This document shows, in pieces, positions 14,568 to 22,593 of a stretch of DNA of 25,886 bases. Below the pieces are notes generated by a model, which saw only the letters and a program-made list of their open reading frames with translations, did no database searches and was not told where the DNA came from. Each line of letters starts with the position of its first letter. Position 1 is the first letter of the stretch. Location of the stretch: contig NZ_JAQIVI010000272.1 of NCBI RefSeq assembly GCF_028618695.1, positions 1 to 25,886 of the forward strand, written 5' to 3'. The translations under genes and the position numbers were made by a program. The DNA comes from Natrinema soli (GTDB lineage: Archaea > Halobacteriota > Halobacteria > Halobacteriales > Natrialbaceae).

Positions 14568-14587
14568 TTAATTAACCGTTTAATTAA
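14568..14587. promoter_or_regulatory. AT-rich palindrome in the SDR promoter
   Basis: TTAATTAACCGTTTAATTAA is a near-perfect dyad (9 of 10 pairs) that ends 15 nt before the SDR start at 14553. It is where a TATA box would stand for a leaderless gene, so a bound repressor would block TBP. The similarity to the P450 site suggests shared control. Confidence 0.5.
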
Positions 14588-14708
14588 TATAGTCCTTTGG
14601 CCGATCTCCGTGGCGGCGACCGAGCGCGCTCTCGCATCCGATCGCGATCGACGAGCGTTTTTTCCGGCTTCGTGAGACCGAAACACAGATTTAGGACCGT
14701 GGAACAGT

Positions 14709-14858
14709 ATGAGACAACTGATGACTCGAGGCGCCACCCACGCGATCCGTTCGTGGCACGGTGATAGCCCCCTCGAGCAGCCGAGCGGCGGCCGAAATCC
14801 GGAACGGCGACCCTCGGCCATCTGCCGTGCGAAGCCCGGGCGGGTGATCGGCCCGTGA
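14709..14858 (+). CDS. Possible 49-residue ORF coupled to the integrase by a GTGA overlap
   Basis: The ATG at 14709 opens a frame of 49 codons (MRQLMTRGATHAIRSWHGDS...) whose TGA overlaps the GTG of the integrase-like gene by 4 nt. The product is basic and arginine-rich, unusual for a haloarchaeal protein, and no family was recognised. A GATTTAGG element about 20 nt upstream could be a promoter. Coupling is the main support. The rest of the 301-bp gap between the SDR and the integrase shows nothing else. Confidence 0.3.
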   Translation: MRQLMTRGATHAIRSWHGDSPLEQPSGGRNPERRPSAICRAKPGRVIGP

Positions 14859-15976
14859 CCGAGGTGGCGATCACGGACGCGGTCGACACCTACCTGCAGC
14901 GAAAGGCCGTCGGCGATCCGAATGGCTCGGGTGCCGGAGCCTACGCGTCAAACGCGGAATCGATCCTCCGCCGGTGGGCCGACTGGCTCGATCGGGACCA
15001 CGGACTGACCTCGCTGTTCGCACTCGAGGTCGAACACATGCGCGCGTACGCCGAGGAACTCCGGCGTAAAACCGGTCGCGGCGAGTACACCGCCTCGACC
15101 GCCGGAACGTACTACGCGGTCGTCCGAGCGTTCCTCTCGTGGTGCGTCCGCGGTGGGATCCTCGCGGACAACCCCGCCGCGACCGACCGCGCGGAGGCTG
15201 CGCTGCCGACCGCCGACGAGCGACCGACGAGCGATTTCTGGACCGCGCGACAGCGTCGCGAACTCGAGCGGTACGTCCGCGAGCGGGCGCTCGATACCGG
15301 TCGATCGATGCACGAGCGACGCAGTCGACTGCGCGAGTACGCGATGGTGGCCGTCCTCGCTCACTCGACGGTCCGCGGATCGGAGCTGTTCCGGGTCCCC
15401 GACGACGATCGCCGGACGGGTGCCACGTGGGACGACGTCGATTTCTATACGGGAACGATCCGCGTCCTGGGGAAGTCCCAGCGACTCGAGGACGTTCCTC
15501 TCCCCGCCCGCGCCCGGACGCCGTTGCGCCGCTACCGGGTCGTCCTCGATCCGCCGTCGAACGACTGGCCGCTGTTCCCGACGGCCCACGCGCCGTCGAT
15601 CGCCGGTCGCGTGCGGTCCGTGCTGCGCGATCGGGGGTACGACGACGAGACGATCGAATCCCTGCTCGAGGACGCGACGGCGACGGAACTCGCTCGCGAA
15701 CGTTCGATCGCGCCGCCGGCGATCACCACCGAAGGAGCCCGGTCGGTGTTGCGCCGACGCTGCGAGGGTGCCGAGATCGACGTCGACGGTGACTATCTGA
15801 CGCCGCGGGGCGTCCGTCGAGATCGGTCGGGGGCGTCGTACCGACAGGAGGCGACGGCGTCGAAGCCGACGCTTCGGGCGTCGGTGCTCGAGCAGTCGAT
15901 CGTCGTTCCGGACTCCCAGTCCACGGTAGTGGATGCCGAGCCGGTCGAGGGAGACGAGTCGACGGAGACGGATTAA
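14855..15976 (+). CDS. Tyrosine-recombinase/integrase-like protein, active site incomplete
   Basis: The product has 373 residues and starts with GTG. Residues 5-115 form a SAM-like core-binding domain (STAGTYYAVVRAFLSWCVRGGILADNPA). The catalytic domain starts near 125. Arg174 stands in STVRGSELFRVP (the TGLRxSEL box), and Lys207 in VLGKSQRLEDVPL is the beta-hairpin lysine. The HxxR box reads P-R318-G-V-R321-R, so the histidine is replaced. No tyrosine stands about 30 residues after it: the sequence there is LRASVLEQSIVV, and the only later Tyr (329) is too close. The C-terminus is acidic. A non-catalytic DNA-binding relative or a decaying integrase is likely. Confidence 0.75.
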   Translation: MTEVAITDAVDTYLQRKAVGDPNGSGAGAYASNAESILRRWADWLDRDHGLTSLFALEVEHMRAYAEELRRKTGRGEYTASTAGTYYAVVRAFLSWCVRGGILADNPAATDRAEAALPTADERPTSDFWTARQRRELERYVRERALDTGRSMHERRSRLREYAMVAVLAHSTVRGSELFRVPDDDRRTGATWDDVDFYTGTIRVLGKSQRLEDVPLPARARTPLRRYRVVLDPPSNDWPLFPTAHAPSIAGRVRSVLRDRGYDDETIESLLEDATATELARERSIAPPAITTEGARSVLRRRCEGAEIDVDGDYLTPRGVRRDRSGASYRQEATASKPTLRASVLEQSIVVPDSQSTVVDAEPVEGDESTETD

Positions 15977-16311
15977 ATGAAGATGGACGATCGTTTTCTC
16001 GTGAACTTGTACTGTTCGCGTTCGATGCTGTGATTTTCCGTTGGTTGGTACTCGGTACAGTAGCGAACGGAACAGTGAGTTCTGATAGCGGTGTAGAAAA
16101 GGAGTGTCCTGCTATCGTGGCACCAAGGAATAGCCACGCCCTCCCCAACCGATTCGCTCGTTCCACTCGCTCATCCCTCGCACGGTATCGAGTCGCGGTT
16201 CGTCAGTGACTCACCGCGACCCAGCGCGCGCCACCGCACGGTGGATACCCCGTCCGAAATAACCGGTTTCTCACCGAGACTTCAAGTCACCATCCCGTCA
16301 CATCAGCCAAG
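15977..16311. other. Gene-free stretch of 335 bp with a hairpin and a tnpB-end-like tail
   Basis: A hairpin pairs ACTGTTC-g-CGTTCG (16011-16024) with CGAACGGAACAGT (16064-16076) around a 39-nt loop. Read on the minus strand, 16140-16175 contains ATGAGCGAG and GGTTGGGGAGG, close to the tail of the tnpB-associated hairpin array at 731-764. It may be the scar of a second element of that kind. No gene is apparent. Confidence 0.35.
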
Positions 16312-18141
16312 TTAAACGACGAGCAGCCACAGAATCACCGTCAGGACGAGCGTCAACAGGAGGACGCTCGTCCCGATGCTCGCCCGGAGGTGGATCGTCG
16401 AGGGGCGGCCGCCGTCGGTCGGCTGCCGCTCGTCGACATCGACCAGCGGGAGCCGCCGTGCGGCCGCGTCGACGGCGAGGACGGGGTTGTTCCCGACCCA
16501 GTAGCACCGTTTGACGGCTCCGACGACGGCGGCGTCGACGGCTGCGTAGGTTTCCGTCACTGCGAGCATCGTCCACCGGCTGAGGTGGTAGGTCACGGGG
16601 TAGACGACCATCGCCGGATCGCCGAGATCCAGCTTCGAGAGCGGCTTTCGGACGACGACGAACGCGACGGCCGCGACCCCCGTGAGGATCCCAGCCGTCT
16701 CGAGGTGGCTCGGACTGTAGGGATGGAGGTGGCTGTGTTCGCTGCCGCCGGCGTACGCGAACTCGAGGCCGTGGATCGTCGGCGCGAGGTCGGCCAGTCC
16801 CTGCCACCAGACGCCGAAGAGGAGACAGGCACCGCCGAGGCCGAGCATCGCGACCGTCTGGCCCGGTTTGGCGTCGGCGACCTCGAGATCGCTCTCGCCG
16901 TGGAAGAAGACGTAGTAGCCGAGCTTGATAAAGGAGAGCAGCGTCCCGATTGCACCGAGCCAGAGCAGCCAGTACAGCGCCTGATACTCGGGTTGACCGT
17001 AGTAGTGCGGATTGGCGGCATCGAAGATCATTCCCTTGCTGACGTAGCCGTTGAAGCCCGGAATCGCGGTGATCGAGAGCGCGCCGAGCCCGAACCCGAT
17101 CGCGGTCAGCGGCATTTCGCGCCAGAGGCCGCCGAGATCGTACAGGTCCTCCTCGCCGGTCCGGTAGATGACGACGCCGACGGCCATGAACAGCAGGCTC
17201 TTGAAGAGGATGTTGTTGAACAGGTGACTCATCGCACCCGCGACGGCGAGGTTGGAACCGATCCCGATCGCCGCGACGATGTATCCGAGTTGGGCCTGGA
17301 TGTGATACGAAAGAAGCGCCCGCATATCGTGTTGGAGCAGCGCGAAGGTCGCGCCGTAGACGGCCATCAGGCCGCCCATGTACGCGATGTAGATCGAGAG
17401 ATCGCTCTCGCCGCCGACTGGGAACGCCCGGTAGAGGACGAACGCGCTCGTCTTCGTCGTGTAAACTGAGAGGAACACCGAGGCCGCGAAGTGCGGTCGC
17501 GGATAGGTGTCCGGCAGCCAGGTGTGGACCCCGATGAACGCGACGTTGACGCCCATCCCGAGCACCGCGAGCAGCGCCGGAATCCCGTCGGCGATACCGG
17601 CCTCGGTGTAGACGAACGTGCCGGTCTGGACGTAGTGGACGGCGACCGCCAGCATCACGAGCACCCCGCCCGTGCCGTGGAAGAGCGCGTATCGGAAGCC
17701 GGCCCGGACCGCCTCGCCGCCGTAGTGCCAGACCACGAGCGTGCTGGTGACGGCCATCAGCTCCCACATGAACAGGAGCACGAGCCAGTCGCCCGCGAAC
17801 GCCGCCCCGATCGACGAGGAGACGTAGACGAGCGCGAACGCGACTAGGGTTCGGCTCGCCCCGCTCGAGTAGGCATAGATGACGCTACAGATCCCCAGAA
17901 AGCCGAGGCCGAGGCCGACCATCCGGGAGAAGTCGTCGACGTAGAACGGGACGGCCTCGAACCCGAGGAAGGTCCCGGCCAGGTGCTGGCCCTCGGGCGC
18001 GACCAGCGAGATCGCCAACACCGCCGCGAGGCTGAGTGCGCCGACGGCGAAGCCGGCGATTCGCGGCAGGACGAGCACGAGCAGGGCCGCCGCGAAGACG
18101 ATGAGCGGCGGGTACGCCAGCGACAGGAGTTCGAGTTCCAT
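16312..18141 (-). CDS. Mrp-type Na+/H+ antiporter, third antiporter-like subunit (MrpD/NuoL family)
   Basis: This 609-residue polytopic membrane protein has the proton-pumping NuoL/M/N fold. The TM5 glutamate is present (LFMWE127LMAV). The TM7 lysine is replaced: GVN199VAFIGVHTWLP aligns with the VKVAQWPLHTWQP of the operon's first D subunit. The TM8 lysine is retained (YTTK230TSAF). The C-terminus adds a long extension (after about 470) with further helices, including a last one in LLLTLVLTVILWLLVV. It is the last gene of the operon; the ATG at 18141 shares one base with the upstream stop (TGATG). It probably acts in the antiporter complex, perhaps in a structural role. Confidence 0.9.
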   Translation of the reverse strand: MELELLSLAYPPLIVFAAALLVLVLPRIAGFAVGALSLAAVLAISLVAPEGQHLAGTFLGFEAVPFYVDDFSRMVGLGLGFLGICSVIYAYSSGASRTLVAFALVYVSSSIGAAFAGDWLVLLFMWELMAVTSTLVVWHYGGEAVRAGFRYALFHGTGGVLVMLAVAVHYVQTGTFVYTEAGIADGIPALLAVLGMGVNVAFIGVHTWLPDTYPRPHFAASVFLSVYTTKTSAFVLYRAFPVGGESDLSIYIAYMGGLMAVYGATFALLQHDMRALLSYHIQAQLGYIVAAIGIGSNLAVAGAMSHLFNNILFKSLLFMAVGVVIYRTGEEDLYDLGGLWREMPLTAIGFGLGALSITAIPGFNGYVSKGMIFDAANPHYYGQPEYQALYWLLWLGAIGTLLSFIKLGYYVFFHGESDLEVADAKPGQTVAMLGLGGACLLFGVWWQGLADLAPTIHGLEFAYAGGSEHSHLHPYSPSHLETAGILTGVAAVAFVVVRKPLSKLDLGDPAMVVYPVTYHLSRWTMLAVTETYAAVDAAVVGAVKRCYWVGNNPVLAVDAAARRLPLVDVDERQPTDGGRPSTIHLRASIGTSVLLLTLVLTVILWLLVV

Positions 18142-20141
18142 CAGTCGCTCACCCCCGTCACGAGTTCGTCGAGCGGAACGCCGCTCAGCTCCTCGAACCG
18201 CATCCCGAAGACGCCCTCGACGATCCGGGTCGCTAACTCGAGGAACACGGCGTAGTCGGGGCCGATTCCGAGGACGATTGCACCCGTCGCGATGACGGCG
18301 ATCGGCGCGAGCATGAGCCACGTGCTCTCCGTGAACGGCGAGTGGCGTTGCCAGCCCTCCGCGGGCGGGCCGCCGGTGAGGTGGTCGTCGTGATCGCCGT
18401 GGTGGTCGACGACGCCGACGGCGTCGCCGGTGTCGCCGTGGTCATCGTGACCCGGCGCTTCGGCACCATCGTCGTGATCATCGGTTTCGAACGCTTGAGC
18501 GTCGGCTGAGTGGCTCGTCGCGTCCGCTCCGTCGGCGGTCGTGTGATCGCTCGGGTACTTGTCGACGGCGTACTCGAACTCCTCCTCGGCCGCGGGCTCC
18601 GCGTCCGTCGCGTCGGCCGTCTCCGTTCGGTCGGCCGGGTCCCCGCCGTCGGCGGCGACGTGGTCGTCGGTGGTCCCGTAGGATCGCAATACGCCGCCCC
18701 GAGGGAACTCGAGGAGGGGTTTGGCGTCGTGGCGGTCCTCGCTCTCGAAGAAGGCGGTGTAGACGATCGGCCAGAAGTACGCGACGTTGAGAACGGCCGA
18801 GAGCAACAGTGCACCGGCGAAGAGCCAGTACTCGCCGCCCATGTAGCCGGCTCCGATCAGCATGTAGAACTTGCTGACGAAACCGGCGATCGGCGGCAGT
18901 CCGGCCATGCCGGCCGCCCCGACGGTGAAGGCCGTCATCGTCAGCGGCATCCGTTTCCCGATACCGGCCATCTCGCTGATGTAGTCGGTGTGGGTCTCGA
19001 CGTGGATCGAGCCAGCACAGAAGAACAGGGTGAGCTTCGCGAACGCGTGCGCGGGGATGTGGAACAGCGCACCGACCATGGCGTAGGGGTGGAGCATCGA
19101 CAGCCCGAGCACGATGTAGGAGAGCTGCGCCGTCGTCGAATAGGCCAGTCTGCGCTTGAGGTGGTCCTTGCGCATCGCGATGATGCTCGCCGCGGTCAGC
19201 GTGAACGCGGCGACGATGGCGACCGGAATGTTCAGTCCGATCTCGCCGATCCCGGGGACGTCAAGCGGGAGATCGCGGATCAGTCCGGGCCCGTAGACCT
19301 CAAGGATGACTCGAGCGATACCGAACGCGCCGGACTTGACGACCGCCACGGCGTGGAGCAGCCCGGAGACGGGAGTGGGCGCGACCATCGCGTCGGCGAG
19401 CCACGAGTGCAGCGGCATCAGTGCGGCCTTGACGCCGAAGCCGGCGATGAGCAGGAAGAACGCGGCCTGGGCGTAGACCGGTTCCGCCTGCGCGGCCGTC
19501 GCGAGCGCCTCGATACCGCCCGCCTCGAAGGCGAGCGTCGGCCCCGAACTGACCAGACTCGTGAGCCAGTAGATCAGGACGGTGCCGGCCAGCAGGAAGA
19601 CGCCGCCGCCGAAGAACGTGTACGCGAGGTACTTTCGGCCGGCGATGCGAGCCTCGTTGTCCTCGTTGTGGGCGACCAGCGGATAGGTGACCAGGGAAAG
19701 CAGTTCGTAGAAGACGAAGATCGTCACCAGGTTCGCCGCGAAGGCGATTCCGACGGCAGCGGAGAGGCTGGCCGCGAACGACGCGAAGAAGCGCGTCTGG
19801 GCGTGCTCGTCGAGCCCGCGCATGTATCCCGCGGCGTAAAACGACGTGAAGATCCAGAGGAAACTCGCGAGGAGCGCGAAGAAGATCCCCAGCGGGTCCG
19901 CTCGCAGGGCGAAGTCGATCCCCTCGAGGAACTGGATCCCCGTCGAGTCCGCGAGACTCCACCGGAACACGGTGCCGTCCATGACCGCGGGGAGCATGCT
20001 GACGATGATGCCGAACTTCGCGAGGGCGGCCAGGACGGACCAGCCCTCCCGGAGGTTCGGCCGGCGATGCGACGCGACGATCAGGACGATAGCGACCGCC
20101 GACACCAACACGGCGGCGAGCGGTCGGAGATCTGCGACCAT
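18141..20141 (-). CDS. Mrp-type Na+/H+ antiporter, second antiporter-like subunit (MrpD/NuoL family) with a His/Asp-rich loop
   Basis: The product has 666 residues. The key residues of an active antiporter module are present: TM5 Glu146 (FVFYE), TM7 Lys238 (FGVK), TM8 Lys269 (AVVKSGAFG) and the PLHSWLADAMVAPTPVSGLLH signature (243-263). After the transmembrane core a hydrophilic segment (about 485-597) interrupts the protein before a final helix (606-628). It is very rich in Asp, Glu and His, with repeats such as DDHDD, GHDDHGD and DHHGDHDDH. Such a loop could bind metal or shield the protein in high salt. The ATG at 20141 overlaps the upstream stop by one base. Confidence 0.92.
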   Translation of the reverse strand: MVADLRPLAAVLVSAVAIVLIVASHRRPNLREGWSVLAALAKFGIIVSMLPAVMDGTVFRWSLADSTGIQFLEGIDFALRADPLGIFFALLASFLWIFTSFYAAGYMRGLDEHAQTRFFASFAASLSAAVGIAFAANLVTIFVFYELLSLVTYPLVAHNEDNEARIAGRKYLAYTFFGGGVFLLAGTVLIYWLTSLVSSGPTLAFEAGGIEALATAAQAEPVYAQAAFFLLIAGFGVKAALMPLHSWLADAMVAPTPVSGLLHAVAVVKSGAFGIARVILEVYGPGLIRDLPLDVPGIGEIGLNIPVAIVAAFTLTAASIIAMRKDHLKRRLAYSTTAQLSYIVLGLSMLHPYAMVGALFHIPAHAFAKLTLFFCAGSIHVETHTDYISEMAGIGKRMPLTMTAFTVGAAGMAGLPPIAGFVSKFYMLIGAGYMGGEYWLFAGALLLSAVLNVAYFWPIVYTAFFESEDRHDAKPLLEFPRGGVLRSYGTTDDHVAADGGDPADRTETADATDAEPAAEEEFEYAVDKYPSDHTTADGADATSHSADAQAFETDDHDDGAEAPGHDDHGDTGDAVGVVDHHGDHDDHLTGGPPAEGWQRHSPFTESTWLMLAPIAVIATGAIVLGIGPDYAVFLELATRIVEGVFGMRFEELSGVPLDELVTGVSD

Positions 20142-21703
20142 CAGTTGAACACCTCCGTGATGAACGGCTCGAGCAAGTCGGCGAACGTCCCCCCCGCGAA
20201 GCCGAGTGCGACGGCGGCGAGCGCAATGGCCACGACGATCGCGATCATGCCGACCGAGACGGCGTCAGGGGTGGCGTTGCCGTGCGTGCCAGCGGCGGCG
20301 GACCCGTCGTCAGCGTCTGCAGTACCGCCGTCCGTCGCGATCGAACCCGGCGCGTCCGCCGAACCGACCGAGAGCGGTGGTGTGAAGTACATCTTCTCGA
20401 GCAGGCGAGCGGCGTAGGCGAGGGTGAGCATGGTACTGAGGAAGATCACGGCGGCGACGGGCCACAGTTCCGACTGGACGGCACCGAGGGCGATGTACCA
20501 CTTGCCGACGAAGCCGACGCCCGGCGGGACGCCGACCAGAACCAGCAGGAGGACGGCCATCGAACCGGCGACGAACGGGCGTTCCCTGGCGAGTCCGGCG
20601 TACTCGTCGACGGTGCGAGCGCCGTAACTCGTCGCCACGAGTGCGGCCGCCAGAAAGAGGCCGGCCTTCAACAGACCGTGGCCGACGAGGTGAACGGTCG
20701 CACCGATGAGCGCCGTCTCGGAACCGCCCGCGATGACGACCCCGTAGGCGGCGATGACGAGACCGAACTGTGAGACCGAGGAGTAGGCGAGCATCCGCTT
20801 GACTTCGGTCTGGATCACGGCCAGTGCGGTGCCCGCGAGGACGCTCACGCAGCCGACGGTGACGACGATCGACGCCGCGTTCGGCATGGCGGCGAGATAG
20901 TCGACGCCGAAGACGGTCACGATCAGCCGACCGAAGGCGTACGCGGAGGCCGTCGAGACGAGGGCGGCGATCAGTGGCGTCACGCCGTCGGGAGCCCGCT
21001 GGTAGGCGCTCGGCTGCCACGTGTGCAGCGGCCACTGGGCGACCTTGACGGCGAAGCCGACGACGACGAACGCGAAGCCGGCCCGGATCAGGACCGGCCG
21101 TTCGGCCGCCGGAATCGCGGTCGCGAGTTCGACCATGTTGAGCGTCCCCGTCGCCATGAAGACGAAGGCGACGCCGATCAGGTACATCGACGCGGCGACG
21201 GTTCCCAGGATCAGGTACTGCAGGGAGGCGACCGCCGCCTCCGGGCCGTCGCCGCTCGCGACGAGCGCGTAGGTCGCGATGCTCGTGATCTCGAGGAAGA
21301 CGAAGAGATTGAAGACGTCGCCGGTCAGCGAGATGCCGAGCAGGCCGCCGACCAGCAGCAGGTACGCGGTGTAGAACGTGTTCCCGCGCGGGCCGCCGCG
21401 ACGCGTGTACGCGAGGACGCCGGTAGCGACGGCGGTCACGAGCAGGACGATCAGCATGGAGAACTCGTCGGCGACGAGTTCGATCCCGTACGTCCGGGGG
21501 TAGCCGCCGAGCGTGTGGTTCACCTGCTCGTCGGTGTAGACGACGCTCGCGAGGGCAATGGCTCCGGCGAGGAGACCGGTCGTCGTGAGCGCGGCGACGG
21601 ACCAGCCCGTTCGGTCGTACCGGAGTCCGAGGGCGATCGGAAGCGTCGCGGTGATGATGGGGACCGCGATCAGCAGCGGCAAGAGCAGGTCGACGCTACT
21701 CAT
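20141..21703 (-). CDS. mrpD: Mrp-type Na+/H+ antiporter subunit D
   Basis: This 520-residue polytopic protein is the closest of the three to canonical MrpD/MnhD. TM5 Glu138 (FVFLE) and TM7 Lys220 (FAVKVAQWPLHTWQP) stand almost exactly where Bacillus MrpD has its functional Glu137 and Lys219. The TM8 lysine position is threonine (LVST251ASAYAFGR). A low-complexity acidic loop (about 425-465) precedes the last helix. Start: ATG 21703 is taken; a GTG two codons earlier (21709) is equally possible. Both overlap the mrpC stop. Confidence 0.92.
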   Translation of the reverse strand: MSSVDLLLPLLIAVPIITATLPIALGLRYDRTGWSVAALTTTGLLAGAIALASVVYTDEQVNHTLGGYPRTYGIELVADEFSMLIVLLVTAVATGVLAYTRRGGPRGNTFYTAYLLLVGGLLGISLTGDVFNLFVFLEITSIATYALVASGDGPEAAVASLQYLILGTVAASMYLIGVAFVFMATGTLNMVELATAIPAAERPVLIRAGFAFVVVGFAVKVAQWPLHTWQPSAYQRAPDGVTPLIAALVSTASAYAFGRLIVTVFGVDYLAAMPNAASIVVTVGCVSVLAGTALAVIQTEVKRMLAYSSVSQFGLVIAAYGVVIAGGSETALIGATVHLVGHGLLKAGLFLAAALVATSYGARTVDEYAGLARERPFVAGSMAVLLLVLVGVPPGVGFVGKWYIALGAVQSELWPVAAVIFLSTMLTLAYAARLLEKMYFTPPLSVGSADAPGSIATDGGTADADDGSAAAGTHGNATPDAVSVGMIAIVVAIALAAVALGFAGGTFADLLEPFITEVFN

Positions 21704-22067
21704 CGGCACGCACCTCTCGAAGCGTGTCCTCGCGGAGCGTCCCGTACTCCGCGTAGATGCGGATGATCAGGGCCAGACCAACCGCCGTCAGCGCGATGCC
21801 GACGACGATGGCGGTCAGCACGATGACCTGTGGCAGCGGGCTCGCGACCATGACTTCCCCCGGAACTCCCTCGTGGGGGACGATCGGTGCCGAGCCGCCC
21901 TCGATGTAGGCCATCGAGATGAAAAACAGGAAGATAGCCGTCTGGAAAAGGTTCACTCCGATCAGCTTCTTCACGAGGTTCTCGCTGGCGATCACCATGT
22001 AGATCCCGAGACCCAGCAGGACGAACACCAGGACGTACGTGTAATGACTCGTCAGGAGCTCAATCAT
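21696..22067 (-). CDS. mrpC: Mrp-type Na+/H+ antiporter subunit C (NuoK-like)
   Basis: The product has 123 residues and three transmembrane helices: about 10-27 (YVLVFVLLGLGIYMVIAS), 35-55 (LIGVNLFQTAIFLFFISMAYI) and 78-105 (PLPQVIVLTAIVVGIALTAVGLALIIRI). The LIGVNLFQTAIFLFF and DPLPQ-like SPLPQVIVLTAIVVG blocks are typical of MrpC/MnhC and NuoK. An acidic tail follows. The ATG at 22067 overlaps the mrpB stop by 8 nt. Confidence 0.93.
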   Translation of the reverse strand: MIELLTSHYTYVLVFVLLGLGIYMVIASENLVKKLIGVNLFQTAIFLFFISMAYIEGGSAPIVPHEGVPGEVMVASPLPQVIVLTAIVVGIALTAVGLALIIRIYAEYGTLREDTLREVRADE

Positions 22068-22593
22068 CGTCGTTCACCTCCACGCCGGACGAATTGGGTG
22101 TCTCGGCGGCATCGGCACCGCTGACGCCACCGGTCCCGCTCGGTCGGTCGGGCGAGAACCCCGCTGCCATCGTAAAGAAGAGACTGATGATGGTCCCGGA
22201 GACGATCAGCGAGATACCGGCGATCTCGACGGCCTCGAGCCCCCACTTCGGTTTGATGTGGAAGACTTCCTTGAGCCGGTAGAACTCGAGGAAGTCCCCG
22301 CCGAGGGCGATCATCGCGAGGCCGATAGCGCCGAAGATGACGACGCCACCGGTGACGAGGCCGGCGAGGAACGAGTTCCGGAGCCACTGTCGAGTCGGTT
22401 CGATACCGAAGGCGAAGGCGAGCATGAGGACGGTGACACCGACGATGGTTCCGCCCTGGAAGCCGCCGCCGGGGGCGTCGCCACCGTGGAACGTCATGAA
22501 CAGCCCGTAGGTGAGCGTAAACGGTGCGATGATCTTGACGGCGGTCATGATCACCTGACTCTCGGTGTAAGTATCGTCGACGGATTCGGACAT
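22060..22593 (-). CDS. mrpB: Mrp-type Na+/H+ antiporter subunit B
   Basis: The product has 177 residues, with four helices and the MrpB/MnhB block HGGDAPGGGFQGGTIVG (41-57). A GGDFLEFYRL loop and a final helix (IAGISLIVSGTIISLFFTMA) follow. The C-terminus is a hydrophilic Ser/Gly/Asp tail absent from most bacterial MrpB proteins. The ATG at 22593 shares one base with the TAA of the preceding gene. Confidence 0.93.
   Translation of the reverse strand: MSESVDDTYTESQVIMTAVKIIAPFTLTYGLFMTFHGGDAPGGGFQGGTIVGVTVLMLAFAFGIEPTRQWLRNSFLAGLVTGGVVIFGAIGLAMIALGGDFLEFYRLKEVFHIKPKWGLEAVEIAGISLIVSGTIISLFFTMAAGFSPDRPSGTGGVSGADAAETPNSSGVEVNDDD

Noticed and set aside
14387..14821. 144-codon minus-strand frame upstream of and inside the SDR gene
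   Set aside because: Arg-rich out-of-frame reading of the SDR N-terminus.
16298..17767. 489-codon minus-strand frame within the third antiporter subunit
   Set aside because: It is a +1 shadow of a well-supported membrane protein, with an Arg/Gly-rich translation.
18510..20417. 635-codon plus-strand open frame antisense to the second antiporter subunit
   Set aside because: Long antisense frames are common in GC-rich DNA; it mirrors the NuoL-like gene and shows no domain.
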